A DNA stretch of 64,000 bases from Chondrus crispus (GCF_000350225.1 NW_005179111.1:494272-558271), one strand, 5' to 3'. Positions 45,161 to 56,169 are shown, counted from the stretch's first letter. Numbers and translations: made by a program. Notes: generated by a model not told the origin, from the letters alone.

Positions 45161-46200
45161 CTGAGCAGAATCAAGATGAAAGATTGTTTCAGGCCTTGGC
45201 CTCGGTCAAGAACGTCATGGGCAAGATACTGGAGCACTGGAGTAGAAACATAGCCGCTGTGGTACAGGTCAGAGACTCCATGACCGACCTCAGCGTTGCG
45301 GTCGAGACATGTATGCGATTTGACAGAAGCACAGTCAAGAAGGGTGCAATTGCCGGGAAGGAACCCGATGAGGGATGTGGCTCCAACCAATCTGTTGAGT
45401 TCACACAAGCACGACAGGTCGAACAGCACAATCGAAATGTTCTGCAGCCCCATGCAGCCTTCAAGATTTACTGTAGTGCGATGAAACTAGTCAGAATTGA
45501 TAAGCCCAGCGACGGCAATTTTTTTGCCGCACAAAAGGCGTGGAATCGGCTCTGTCATAATTTCCCAGTCATGGCCGAAGACCATCGCCGCCTTTCCCTT
45601 GTGCTTTTTCGGGAAGCGCTTTGGCAATCTACGAATCAGTCGCTGCGGAAAACTTGGAATCTACGGCAGAAGAGCTGTGGCAGGAACTAGGTCCGCGACT
45701 ATGCAATGCAGGTCATAGAAGGGCTCTCCGTCTACAGTTCGAAACTTTCAGTTGGCAGGAAGGCAAGGAGGCGGTTAGTGATTTTGCTGGCCGTGTGCGA
45801 GCATCAGCCCTGATGCTCCCTAACACGATCTCCGATGAGATCATGCTGGATCGCTTCGTACAGTCACTATCCGCAAATATGCGCAATTTGGCATTGTCTA
45901 TTCCGGGAACATTTGACGAAGTCACATCCCGTGTCTCCATGATGAAGCTAGCAAGAGCATCCGAGATTAATCGGACGCGATTCCGACATGAGCGCGTACA
46001 GAAAACTTCCGAAAGGCCGGCAGACGCGGACCGCGGGACGGCCACTCCGATTGGTGGGCAGGTCAAGGGAGGGTCACCAGGAGACTGGATCGAGACAGCA
46101 AAATGTTACCGCTGCGGCATCAAGGCGGCAGACTGTCCTGAGAAACTTCTCCAGTCACGGAGCAAGGGAGTGCCGACCATGGGGAAGGGGAGGGCGAGCG
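45161..46200 (+). pseudogene. Relic Ty3-like gag with zinc knuckle
   Basis: Two overlapping plus-strand frames (45184-45690 and 45621-46200) join by one frameshift near 45630-45680. They read EQNQDERLFQALASVKNV, an alpha-helical middle, a capsid-like part (LRLQFETFSWQEGKEAVSDF; DEIMLDRFVQSLSANMR) and a zinc-knuckle remnant CYRCGIKAADCP. This is typical of Ty3 gag. It lies downstream of integrase rather than upstream of protease, and abuts inverted-repeat arm 2. Confidence 0.7.
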
Positions 46201-46206
46201 CCTTGG

Positions 46207-46830
46207 ATCGCGACCCTAGCAATCCTACTGTAGGCGTTCGTAGGCTATCCGCAGTGCGATTGTAGGACTCGGGGTGCAATCGTAGTGTTTACGTAGTGCG
46301 TATGTAACATTAGGTTCAGAACGGTGGAACTCTGGATCAACCGTGCAGTGCAGTCGTATCACGTGCAGAGTGCCACCGCAGTAGAGTCCCGCCACCGTAG
46401 TTCGTGCGGAGTGCCACAGGAGTAGCATCCCCTCATCTCGTCATTGCTCGTCGAATTTCGCATGTCCGGTGCCGTTATGCATCGTCGGCAAGAAGCCCAC
46501 TCGCTGGCCCGCCGTGATCCGAAGAGCGCCGTCAGCTGGATGGCCGCCAGCCAGTAATACTTCGCGTGCGGCAAGACCGAGGTCGCGCGCCGGTTTCTGC
46601 ACAAGGCTGCCACGCTGGACGCAGGCTTGGCTCCCGCCTGCGTCGCCGTGGGACACGCGTTCGGCCTCGACCTCGATGTTTCACTAAGCCGCGACGCGCC
46701 ATCGTGCGCTACACGCTTGCCATCCTCGTCGTCTGCGGCCTGCTCTACTCCAGCGGCCTTTCCCCCCGCGCGCACCATGCAACACCCCCCTGCCCCCGCA
46801 ACCTCACTGTCGCCCTATCCCCTCCCTAGT
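46207..46830. repeat. Inverted-repeat arm 2
   Basis: Reverse-complement partner of 43030-43641. It contains the same fused TPR fragment and signal-anchor segment, now on the plus strand (TKPRRAIVRYTLAILVVCGLLYSS at about 46683-46755), and ends at TATCCCCTCCC. Independent substitutions in the two arms show an old duplication. Confidence 0.88.
46447..46680 (+). pseudogene. APC6/CDC16-like TPR fragment (arm 2)
   Basis: Plus-strand reading LVEFRMSGAV...DPKSAVSWMAASQ, stop, YFACGKTEVARRFLHK then AATLDAGLAPACVAVGHAF. This copy keeps the GHAF typical of the CDC16 repeat, where arm 1 has KHAF. The TAA stop falls at nearly the same site in both arms (one codon apart in context), so it predates the duplication. 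Confidence 0.65.
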
Positions 46831-47384
46831 AAACCAAACGCAGTGTCACCACAGTACTTACCGTGCAGTCCCTCCGTAGGATACCCGTAGTACGTGTAGG
46901 GTGCAGCAAAGGCACTGTGCTCCCCACACGTGGAATCCGTATTGATACTGGGAGTGACCCACAGTGGCATTACGACCCTACTGCGTACATACTACGGTGT
47001 ACTGCGGGTGCACTGCGGGTGCACTGCAAATGAGCCCCCTAGAGGAGCTTCTTTTAACAGATAAAGTACCTCATACATCGCCTATATCAGAGGCCATCTG
47101 ATGGTGCCGTATGGGAATCGTACACAAGCCAAGTGTTTGCTTTCTACTCGCATGCACTTACACTCCACGTTGAGCAATTGTCGACTTACGATTCTTATAT
47201 CTATTCACACGTGTCCTCCTTTCAAGCATTTTCACCATTCATCTCATCTACCTCCCCACCGCCACCTTGCACCGATCCATTTCATAGTGCCACCAGCCGC
47301 CAGCCGACCACGCCATAATTTTCTCCACCTCTCCGCCCCGTTCCGTCGTTCTCGCTTTCTTGACTAACCCCGCCGCAAAACACC
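46831..47384. other. Spacer upstream of the 212-aa ORF
   Basis: 46955-47025 holds short repeats around TACTGCGGGTGCAC. ATTCACACGTGTCC at 47202-47215 matches a motif in the Ty3 LTR end (TTATTCACACGTGTGTCC). The stretch 47220-47384 is pyrimidine-rich, as promoter-proximal sequence often is, and a CCTATATCA at about 47081-47089 could be a TATA box. No gene was supported. Confidence 0.4.
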
Positions 47385-48023
47385 ATGGGGGCCGACAAGC
47401 GGCCCGTCCGCTCGTCCAAGGTCCGCGCCATGGCACGCGTAAGCATGCAGCAACAGTCAGACGAGGAGGAGCTCGAGCACCAGCTTCAACTCGGCAATCG
47501 CAAGCGCAGTCGTCGACACTCCTCACCCTCGCATGAAGGGGTTTTTACTACAAAAAACGATATCAATGGCCACTCGCCGCACCACCACCGCCACCACTAC
47601 GATGACGATGACGATGACGATGATCTGGATGACGATCACCATGACCCTAAGTCATTTGTCCAATATACCACCCTCAGATGCGGGTGCCAGATGAACAGCA
47701 AGGTCGTTGCTGATGTAACGGAATCTGAGGGGGCGAAGACTTCAGAAGGGTCGCAAAAACGTCGAGCGGAAGACGAAGGAGATGAGGTGGCAGTGGACGA
47801 GGTTGCAGTTGCGAGCCGTTCGGAGGTTATGGCGCTCGGTAAACTTGTCCTGGATGTCTCGTCCGGAGTGACTGTAGACGGTTTGGAGAGCTTAATCGTG
47901 AGACGCCCCAAGGTGTTGCGTGAAAACAGACGGAGCATGAACCGTGATGAAGATGTGAAACATCTGATGCGGACGGCGACGGAGGCACACGAAGACCATC
48001 GTTTTGACCTCACACCTCACTGA
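47385..48023 (+). CDS. Hypothetical acidic 212-aa protein with His/Asp repeat
   Basis: ATG at 47385 in a favourable context (ACACCATGGGG) opens 212 codons to TGA at 48021. A basic N-terminus with a likely nuclear signal (GNRKRSRRHSS) is followed by HHHRHHYDDDDDDDDLDDDHH (about residues 66-86), an acidic Glu/Val-rich middle and a charged C-terminus (MNRDEDVKHLMRTATEAHEDH). No known domain was recognised. It is the only uninterrupted non-transposon-like frame in this part of the window. It could be a host gene, a gene fragment, or an accessory of the nearby transposon. Confidence 0.4.
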   Translation: MGADKRPVRSSKVRAMARVSMQQQSDEEELEHQLQLGNRKRSRRHSSPSHEGVFTTKNDINGHSPHHHRHHYDDDDDDDDLDDDHHDPKSFVQYTTLRCGCQMNSKVVADVTESEGAKTSEGSQKRRAEDEGDEVAVDEVAVASRSEVMALGKLVLDVSSGVTVDGLESLIVRRPKVLRENRRSMNRDEDVKHLMRTATEAHEDHRFDLTPH

Positions 48024-49013
48024 ATTTCGAGAAGTACCAGTCAGTGTACTCCCATGAGGAGCAGTAGTCCGTCGAACAACAGGAAACGCGACATTCTCAT
48101 CCATACCAACCGCCCTCAGAGAATCTCTCGCAAAAGCGTCTCCCCCCTCACCTCTGCTACGAATTCACTCTGCTTCGAAAGACATTGGGCGGTTCTCTCA
48201 ACCGAATCCGTTCCTCTCCATACAGAAAGGCATTTCTCGGCATATGGTTTGTAAGAGTAACTCCGAGCTCTCTTACACATCGACGAAAGTTGAGCTCCAG
48301 TCTGTATCACTTCGACAGACGGAGAATTCAACACCTCTTTCTCCACGCCATACTGCCGACCAGGACATGACAGGACCTCAGGTTGATTGTTCTTTCTGTT
48401 TGCGCTAGGACATTATCCATCGTGATCAGTCTGTCGCGCTTATCATGAAACGATTTTCGGAGTGGGACGATTTTCACTCAAGCATGAGTTGGGGAGTATT
48501 TCGTATTGCTGACTGTACCCAGGATGAAGCTGTTGGAAATCCCCAAAAGAAGAAAGCAAGCAATTTTTGACGCATATGTTGACTTCCACGAAACGCTTGA
48601 TGATCGTAAAGACGCGTCCATGCGCCGGTTGATTGTCTTCACTTCTGCACATGCCAATCATGAGGACACTGCTTTTGTGCTAGACTATCCAAAGTCTCCT
48701 GCAGAGAATGTCAAACCCGCGACGCCTCTGAATTTCAGCGTAGGTTACGTCTTAGAGCCCAACTCCATGGTCATCTCAGCAGGTTACCGATCCTCGTACT
48801 CCCATTGCTCCTTGCTGTTCCATAATTTCCTCCCGCCTCCGCATGCCATCCATGTCTTCTTCCTCGACACTCCATGCCGTGCGTTCAAGTATGACAGATC
48901 TTGATGTTAAAATCGAGGTCTGAAAAATTTGCCGCAAAACATTTGTTAACCACTAAGCCACAGGCCCTGGCTTCTTGGTGTCCCCTTGGGCGCGCTCACT
49001 ATTTCAACAGATC
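48024..49013. other. Spacer between the 212-aa ORF and Tnp2, little support for genes
   Basis: A plus-strand frame at 48506-48904 (132 codons; ATG at 48524 MKLLEIPKRRKQAIF) is open and of mixed composition but has no recognised family and overlaps a minus-strand open stretch. Terminal inverted repeats of the Tnp2 transposon were looked for here and not found. Confidence 0.35.
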
Positions 49014-49931
49014 TCACCTTCGAGACGCTACCAAAATCCTATTCACGCCGTCTGATCCTATTTGGTCCTTGTCGAAAAGCATACTGGCAGCACGCTGAGG
49101 ATCTATAAACACTATATGCCTCCCGCTTCCTCGGTTGGTGCGGTGCTCTATCTGTCCAATCGAGTGCAGTATAACTGAGACGTCTTCAACGGTTGTGTTC
49201 CTGAAAGCGACATCCACTGTCCCTGTTTTAAAGACCTGTTGATACTGATTGATAAACAAACCGCTTGCCCAGGCATCCAGAATGAGGTCTTTCGTGACAG
49301 AGCTTCCATTCACTGGAAAAGTGTAGCGAAGGAACTTCAGTACTTTTCTGTAATATACATCACGGAGGTGCCCGTGTTCTCTAGAGAACTCTGCCGCGAT
49401 GTACCAATCTGACCGAGTCATTTCACGGCGATGCCGTCTTGCATTGCTCGCGCCAATGATCTGCCAACCATCACCAACCGGCAGGGAGACTCGGCCGTAA
49501 CACCATATCCTATCCTCCTCGACCGCCGCGCTCGCTTCCGACTCAACGATGCCTTCTGCTCTGGATATGAAAGCAGCGAGGACCTTTCGAGTCCCCATTC
49601 TTGCGTGATATGAATCGTTGAGTGATTCTCGATCGCGCGGGAAGAGCAGCTTCAAATCACTCACTTCAGTCGCATCATCCCTAGCTTCCCCGCCAGCACC
49701 TCGGTCATTCTTCGAAACGAAATGGTTCCTAAAATATATCTTGACACGCTCGGTCATTTTGGCTGTTTCATTCATTGACTCTGCCGCCAAGATCGTGTCG
49801 TGCAGTAAATGCTTGATAAAGCCAATGAAGCGCTCCATCCAAAATTGACTATAGTTAACCAGGGGTCCACATTGCTCAACCATCCAACCGAGATGGACAA
49901 CGTCGTGAACTGTTGATTTACAGACCCCCAC
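49014..49931 (-). pseudogene. Tnp2-type transposase, C-terminal part
   Basis: Minus-strand frame of about 300 codons ending at 49014. It carries HLGWMVEQCGPLVNYSQFWMERFIGFIKHLL, the counterpart of the Tnp2 stretch in which the protein nears YW-FERFNG (transposase_21, PF02992; CACTA/Plavaka group). The frame at its start is exactly the one left at 57777 if the Copia element and one TSD are ignored, so this is the same gene as 57772-60266. It has no internal stop. The rest of the C-terminus (ILHSIGQIEHRTNRGSGRH...) is not assigned. Confidence 0.75.
49927..49931. other. TSD (left) of the 49932 Copia element
   Basis: CCCAC here and at 57772-57776 flank the element exactly. It sets the LTR ends as TAATGG...CAATA on the plus strand. 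Confidence 0.93.
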
Positions 49932-51195
49932 TAATGGTAGGTTCGGAGGGGCAAGGGAAAGAAGGAAGGCAGGTTGATGGGTGTGAGTGAAGGAGTTGGT
50001 GCCGAGGTTTACTTTGAAGCCGTTTTCCTGCGATACTTATACACTTCGAGTGCTACACTATCGCTCTACTCCGACTCCCAGTAAACCATACTCTACTATG
50101 CGCGACCAAGCGCGGTCCTCTTGTGGCCCGACCATACTGTTCGATTTCCACCTTACGAATCGATTCGTAACTATTAGCTCACAACTATTTCTACACATTC
50201 CAAATGACTGTAAACCATGGCCCTATGCATGCAACTGTTTCACACCTTACTAATCTGCATCCAGTCATGCCAGACTTCATTGTTGTGCAACGAACAACTT
50301 GGCACTTGTCTATTTCCAACAACGCAAACGTCTTTCATATCACAATCGCCATACGTATCCTTGTTTCTCACCTTACTAATTTCGCCAAGCACTGTCAGAT
50401 AATTATGGCAAGTTATAACAATGTGCATCCAGACTTTCTACACAACTCACATGAGAATACATGTAAATCACACGAGTACTGTCATGAACTTGCATCCAAC
50501 GGCGCACCATGACGAGAGCACAGTGCAACGGCGCGTGTTCACGCAAGACTCGCATACAGCGTGACGCGTACACAGAATAATCGCACAACTGTATTCCTCT
50601 CGCGAGAAGTACTTGTTGTACTTTTGATTCACATGTACTGTACTCGGACACGCGCAGGATCGCAAACAGTCTGACACTGTAAAACTGTAAACCCTCATGT
50701 GCATACACCTGGATGCGTGTACATGTGTACGTACACGAGTCCACCTGGCGACGTGTACATGTGTACACGGCATACATGTGTCCCGCCCGGGGGCCCCATG
50801 CAATTACCCATTACAACCATGGCAAACCACTTGAAACCCCCAAAACAACGTAATTATGGCATATACAGGCCATTTAAAGTACATCACAAGGCCAATGACG
50901 CACACGTGGACAACGCTCGACCAATAGATTTGCAGCATTAGACCTGAGGGCCAATAGAATTGCAGTATTTCCTGTGTAGTCTATAGTGCTACGGGCCAAG
51001 GGTCCACTTGGCAAAACTATGCAAATTTGCATGACCCTCCGAGAGGCCACTTTCGTCCCCGGAACCCCAAAATCTGGGATTTTACACGTGTCATGTCGTG
51101 ATATGGGTAAGAGCGCCCGGACCGTGCAGTCATGTACACGTGTCACTCGATTTTGACCTTTTCAGATAACAGCATGTGGTCGCACATTTTCAATA
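49932..51195 (-). repeat. 3' LTR (subfamily B, 1264 bp)
   Basis: Reversed, it starts TATTGAAAATGTGCG and ends CCTACCATTA, like the array LTRs. In between it differs by many substitutions and small indels. ACACGTGT and GTACAC palindromes are conserved. Confidence 0.93.
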
Positions 51196-51206
51196 CCTCC
51201 CCTCGA

Positions 51207-54200
51207 TCACATGCTTTGGGCAGCTTTGCACTCGGAAAGCCCAACCATGCCCACGAACTTTTCAAACAGCACGCGACCAAGTGGTTTGGTCAGCATATCG
51301 GCTGGCATTTCTGTTGTCGGACAATGGTACAATGTGACCAGTTTTCGCTGCACCGCATCTCGAACAAAATGATAAGTAATATCAATGTGCTTGTTGCGAC
51401 GATTTGTAGATTCGTTCTGAGCAAACGCAATCGTACCAGCGTTGTCACATCCAACGCGAATTGTTGGATCCGAATTCGCACCAAGTACATCGGCATGGAA
51501 GCGTCGAAGCCACGCGGCCTCTTTGCATGCTTCACTGAGTGCGATGTATTCTGCCTCACAAGTAGACTTTGCAACTACTGTTTGTTTCCGGGAAGCCCAA
51601 CTGATAGGCCCATCACAAAGCTTGAACACGTACCCACTCGTTGATTTTCGTGATTCAAGGCATCCACCCCAATCTGCGTCGCTATACCCATGAAGTTCCG
51701 TACCAAGATCATCTTTACCAAACACTATTCCAAGATGCTGGGACCCACGCAAGTATCTCAAAACACGTTTCACACCTGACCAGTGCGACTCGTGAGGGTC
51801 GGCACAGTGTTGAGATAACTTTCCAATGGCATACGCAATATCGGGGCGGGTCCCGACCATTAGGAACATTAGACATCCAATGGCCTGACGATATGGTTCA
51901 AAGCATGGGTTGTCATCAGTGCCAGTTTCGGCCACTTGCATTGTGACATGTCGAGACTGTTCCATCGGAGTAACGCAAGGATTGCATGCCGACATTTTGA
52001 ACCGTTTCAGTACTGCTTGGGCATACTTCGACTGCGTGACGGTCAGGACGTGTTTAGAACGTATACGGTCGATCTCTAGACCAATACAAGTCTTCGCTTC
52101 GCCAAGGTCTTTCATATCGAATCGTTTGTTGAGTTCATTTTTCATCCATAATATGGCCTCCAAGTCACTTCCAGCTAGCAGCAGATCGTCCACGTACAAC
52201 GCGATAATCATGATGACATTGCCTTGACGTCGAATGTAAAGACATGGGTCGCTGCGTGTAGTGTTGAAACCAAGTTCAGTGATCAGAAACTCATCGATCT
52301 TACTATGCCATTGGCGATGGGCTTGCTTAAGACCATAGATTGCTTTCAAAAGTTTACACACCGAATCAGGTTTGACCTTGTCGATGCATCCTTCAGGTTG
52401 CTCCATGTAGATTTCTTCGTGAAGGTCACCGTTGAGGAAGGCAGTCACCACGTCCATCTGATGCAGCTCAAGGTCAAAGTGCGCAACCAGTGCCAGCAGC
52501 AGACGGATAGTTGTGAACTTGATGACAGGGGCGAACGTTTCAGTGTAATCGATGCCTTCTACTTGTTGAAAGCCTCGTGCCACAAGACGTCCCTTTGCAG
52601 TTTCGACCAATTTTCCGGACTCGTCAGGAAGTTGCTTCACTCCGAAAACCCACCTGGACGTCAGGACGTTTGATGCTTGAGATCTTGGAACAAGTGTCCA
52701 TGTTTTGTTTTTGTGTTGTGAAGCAAGTTCTTTGTCGATGCCCTTCTGCCAGAAGCGAGCTTTTGGAGAATCCATAGCTTGCTTGTACGAGTTTGGGATT
52801 TCCGTTATCACATGGGCGTGGCTAAGGAGTCCAGCAGTCACCAAAGCTGCTGCCCACCACGCCCCAGGCGTTTTGCGAACGCGAGTGGACCGACGGAGAT
52901 TAGTTGGCGGATCAATCGTTTCTTCCTCAACTACGTGTTGCTCAACTGTTTCGGTAGTTTCGTCCTCCCCTGCAGTTGGGGAGGAGTTGGAGGATTCATC
53001 AGAGTCTTGTTGTTCATCCGGCGATGATGCTTCTGATGCCACTGCATCATTTTCTGCAACTTCCTCATCGATGTTCAAGTTGATTGTGTCATCATCAGTT
53101 GTAGCCTCCTCGTTTGTATCCATCGGTTCACTAGATTTGCCTCCCGTGGACTCGTCAAAAGTAACATCTCTGGATACGATCACTTTGTGCAAATCACCAT
53201 CCCACAACTTGTAGGCTTTCGTATTTTCAGCATACCCCAGAAACATTGCCTCCTTTGCACGGGCGTCAAGTTTCTGGATGTTGTGTTTTGGTAATGTATA
53301 CCAACACTTTGAACCGAAAACACGCAAATGACCAACATTTGGCACAGATTTCATCCATAAGTGGTATGGGGTCATCTTGGGGGGAATGGCACGTGACGTG
53401 ACTCGATTTCGAACGTACACTGCATTGGCAAGTGCTTCTGCCCAGAACCCCTTTGTAACTTTCTTGTGCGCTAGCATGGAGCGCACCAAGTTTACCAAAG
53501 TTCTGTTCAGTCGCTCGGCGACGCCATTTTGCTCCGGTGTGTACGCGGTCGTCATTTGATGCTGAGTACCATTTGCAATCAGAAAAGACTTAAACTCCGT
53601 GGACAGATACTCACCACCTCGATCGGTGCGAAGCACTTTGATCTTGCGACCAGTGTGAGTCTGAGCAAGCTGTGCAAACATTTTGTATCGTTCAAATGCT
53701 TCTGATTTATGGTGCATAGGGTACACTACTGACCAGTTTGAGTGATCATCTATGAAGGTAATGAAGTACTTGGCACCACCAATGGACTGCACCTCTAAGG
53801 AGCCACAAACATCAGAGTGAACTAAGTCTAGACAGAAGTATGCCCGCCTCGAGGACCGCTCTTTTGGGATCACAGATCGAGTGGCTTTGCCGTAGACGCA
53901 CGCAGAACATTTTTCAGAGATGCAATCATTGTCAGTATTGTTGATTTTGTTAGCCTCATTACCAAGTAGTTTGACTCCACTTACCACATTGTCACGAATC
54001 ATCGAAGCAATACCTTGAGAATGCACATGTGCAAAGCGCTCATGCCACGTTTGCAGGGTGGCAGCATGTGCAGATCCGATGTCACTGACGATGTCGAGAA
54101 CGTAAAGTTCTCCAACCAATGTCGCAGTCGCCACTACAGTTGAGCCTCGTCTGATCATGCATTTTCCATTTTCGAACCCAACTTTTAGTCCAAGTTCAGT

Positions 54201-55325
54201 CATTCGACTGACAGAGAGCAGAGAGAACGCAAAGTCCGGAACGTGCAATACATCCGTCAACTTGCACGGTTCGATGCGGCCATTCACATTTAACTTCAAG
54301 TGAACGTCACCACGGCCGGCAACCTTTGCACTAGCCTTGGTTCCCATCTGAACAGAGGCGGATTCAAGTGGCTCATACGTTGCAAACAAAGATCGGTCAT
54401 ATGTAATATGAGCTGTACAAGCTGAATCTACGAGCCACGAAGGCGACATCTCCAGATCGTTCGTGTGCGAAGCTTTCGACATCAGACATGTGAAGTCGAC
54501 GCTGTTTACAACCATGTCGGGATCAGGTTTCTGTGTGACAAATGCAGATTGTTTCCGCTGAGACATACGCGGTTTATATCCGCTAGGAGGAGCCGGGCGA
54601 CGCCCATTCAAATCCTTTCCCCAGCAGCGGGTTGCCGTATGGCCTGTATGACCGCAGTTCGTGCATTTGTAATCGTTTATGTCCCGATTGTTCGGGGCAC
54701 GATTAACCAGAGCCGATGTCTGTGAGGAGCTAGACTTCATGTTTGCTCGTTGCTCTTCCTGCAGCAGACGACTTTTCACAAAGTCCAAACTGAATATCTT
54801 TTCCTCATTACCGAGAGCATCAAGTGCAACAATGAGAGCCTCGAAACGGGCAGGCAGACCGTTGAGCACTGCCATGGCCATCTCCTTGTCATCGATGTTT
54901 ACGCTCATTGACTTGAGGATGGCTGCCAGCTGCTTGACACGATTGATGTATGCAAGCACCTTTTCACCGGAAAGCATCTTCACAGTGTAGAACTCACGAC
55001 GTGCAGCTAGTTTGTTCAGCAAAGTGTGCCTCTCAAACACGTTGACAATAGCTTCCCACATCTCATGAGCAGTATCAACATCACGTACATGCTCAAGATG
55101 CTCATCTGATAGGGACAGACCAATCAGTGCTTTAGCTTTACTGTCACCTCTGATCCACTTCTTACGCTCTTCCGCGCGTTCCTCACTTGGAACTCTTCCC
55201 TCAACGATGTATTGGTCAACATCACGTAGAGCAAGCAGAAGTTGTATTTTCTGCTTCCACACGTAGAAGTTGGAGTCCGTCAGTTTGTCGATTCTGATAG
55301 ATCCTCCTCCTCCTTGATCTTCCAT
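51207..55325 (-). CDS. Copia gag-pol polyprotein, complete (1372 aa)
   Basis: ATG at 55325, no internal stop, same length as 35374-39492. The zinc knuckle, protease DSACTAH, integrase D-D-E, RT YVDDLLLAG and RNase H SDADWGG motifs are unchanged. Differences are scattered single residues (for example SAHEM/TAHEM, VVVNS/MVVNS, ASRTND/ASHTND, and GLSDC/GLSEC near the end). The polyprotein would make the particle, copy the RNA and insert the DNA. Nothing in the sequence shows it to be dead. Confidence 0.96.
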   Translation of the reverse strand: MEDQGGGGSIRIDKLTDSNFYVWKQKIQLLLALRDVDQYIVEGRVPSEERAEERKKWIRGDSKAKALIGLSLSDEHLEHVRDVDTAHEMWEAIVNVFERHTLLNKLAARREFYTVKMLSGEKVLAYINRVKQLAAILKSMSVNIDDKEMAMAVLNGLPARFEALIVALDALGNEEKIFSLDFVKSRLLQEEQRANMKSSSSQTSALVNRAPNNRDINDYKCTNCGHTGHTATRCWGKDLNGRRPAPPSGYKPRMSQRKQSAFVTQKPDPDMVVNSVDFTCLMSKASHTNDLEMSPSWLVDSACTAHITYDRSLFATYEPLESASVQMGTKASAKVAGRGDVHLKLNVNGRIEPCKLTDVLHVPDFAFSLLSVSRMTELGLKVGFENGKCMIRRGSTVVATATLVGELYVLDIVSDIGSAHAATLQTWHERFAHVHSQGIASMIRDNVVSGVKLLGNEANKINNTDNDCISEKCSACVYGKATRSVIPKERSSRRAYFCLDLVHSDVCGSLEVQSIGGAKYFITFIDDHSNWSVVYPMHHKSEAFERYKMFAQLAQTHTGRKIKVLRTDRGGEYLSTEFKSFLIANGTQHQMTTAYTPEQNGVAERLNRTLVNLVRSMLAHKKVTKGFWAEALANAVYVRNRVTSRAIPPKMTPYHLWMKSVPNVGHLRVFGSKCWYTLPKHNIQKLDARAKEAMFLGYAENTKAYKLWDGDLHKVIVSRDVTFDESTGGKSSEPMDTNEEATTDDDTINLNIDEEVAENDAVASEASSPDEQQDSDESSNSSPTAGEDETTETVEQHVVEEETIDPPTNLRRSTRVRKTPGAWWAAALVTAGLLSHAHVITEIPNSYKQAMDSPKARFWQKGIDKELASQHKNKTWTLVPRSQASNVLTSRWVFGVKQLPDESGKLVETAKGRLVARGFQQVEGIDYTETFAPVIKFTTIRLLLALVAHFDLELHQMDVVTAFLNGDLHEEIYMEQPEGCIDKVKPDSVCKLLKAIYGLKQAHRQWHSKIDEFLITELGFNTTRSDPCLYIRRQGNVIMIIALYVDDLLLAGSDLEAILWMKNELNKRFDMKDLGEAKTCIGLEIDRIRSKHVLTVTQSKYAQAVLKRFKMSACNPCVTPMEQSRHVTMQVAETGTDDNPCFEPYRQAIGCLMFLMVGTRPDIAYAIGKLSQHCADPHESHWSGVKRVLRYLRGSQHLGIVFGKDDLGTELHGYSDADWGGCLESRKSTSGYVFKLCDGPISWASRKQTVVAKSTCEAEYIALSEACKEAAWLRRFHADVLGANSDPTIRVGCDNAGTIAFAQNESTNRRNKHIDITYHFVRDAVQRKLVTLYHCPTTEMPADMLTKPLGRVLFEKFVGMVGLSECKAAQSM

Positions 55326-55497
55326 TTTAGTGCAAATAAACTTCAAGTATTCGAAAATCCGTTCGGGGATCCCAAGCCGTTAACCGATAGTCAACACAAT
55401 GGCAAGCCCACCCGTCTAAGAAGTTCGATATGATTACTATGAAGTTGCACTAGGAGAAATTTGCGAACAGATATGTGAGTTTATTTGGAAGAAATCC

Positions 55498-56169
55498 CTA
55501 ACTATTCTGTTCACAAACTACCTTTAAGTGTGCGGCACCGTTCTCGTGGCACTTCAGGTGCCCGTGAGACTCAAAGACGCGATTGCAAGGGATACAACGC
55601 GGAGTCTCCTTAGCGTTGGCAACTTGAATGCGATGAGACCTAGACTGAATGTGGTCGTAAAAGGCCTTCGCACTATTGCCACTAACGCCGCACACTTTAC
55701 AATACCGCTTATACCGCGGGCACACCTTACGATTCCTCTTGCGCTCACGCTTAAACTCTTTATCCGCGAGAACAGCCGCTTTCCGAGCAGAAAGTCGATG
55801 CGTAGTTATCTTTATTGGTGCGGGAACAGAGCGCGGAATACGAGGAATCCTATATGGTGCGCAACTCGAGGACGGACCCGGAAGCGCGAGCCGAGGTGAA
55901 GGTTGATCCTCAGGCTCAAGCACCTCAACGGATACGACCTCCGATGTCCGAAGCGTTCGACCGGTGACCAGCTTCCCAGGCGCAGAGCGCACCGGTACTA
56001 ATTCCAGATCTAACACAACCCCGTAAAAACAGGTATTCACAATAAGGAATATGAAGATAATCGTCAGTAACAGATTTTGGAATTATTGCTCTTAAGAACC
56101 ACCAAAACGTGCAAAGACAATCACTTAGATGTGTAGGAAATGGAAAGAAACTCAAAACTTACTTTGCAT
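55498..56169 (-). CDS. Copia ORF1, third copy, two C2H2 zinc fingers
   Basis: Exon 1 ATGCAAA at 56169-56163, intron 56162-56010 with the same donor, branch-like and acceptor sequences, exon 2 56009-55498 to the stop. The fingers and basic stretch are unchanged. A few substitutions lie in the N-terminal half (TVRT/TLRT, SSSSAPYR/SSCAPYR, IKRT/IKIT). Conservation of the open frame, the splice signals and the 7-nt exon in an element with a different LTR supports function. Confidence 0.73.

Noticed and set aside
48506-48904. 132-codon plus-strand frame
   Set aside because: No recognised domain and no supporting context; kept only as a note in the spacer entry.
25860-49013. CACTA-type terminal inverted repeats for the Tnp2 transposon
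   Set aside because: I compared the ends of the 25.9-26 kb and 48-49 kb stretches by eye and found no matching CACTA-like termini.
52224-53214. Plus-strand frames of 149 and 169 codons, repeated at other copies
   Set aside because: They are antisense shadows of the well-supported Copia pol frame.
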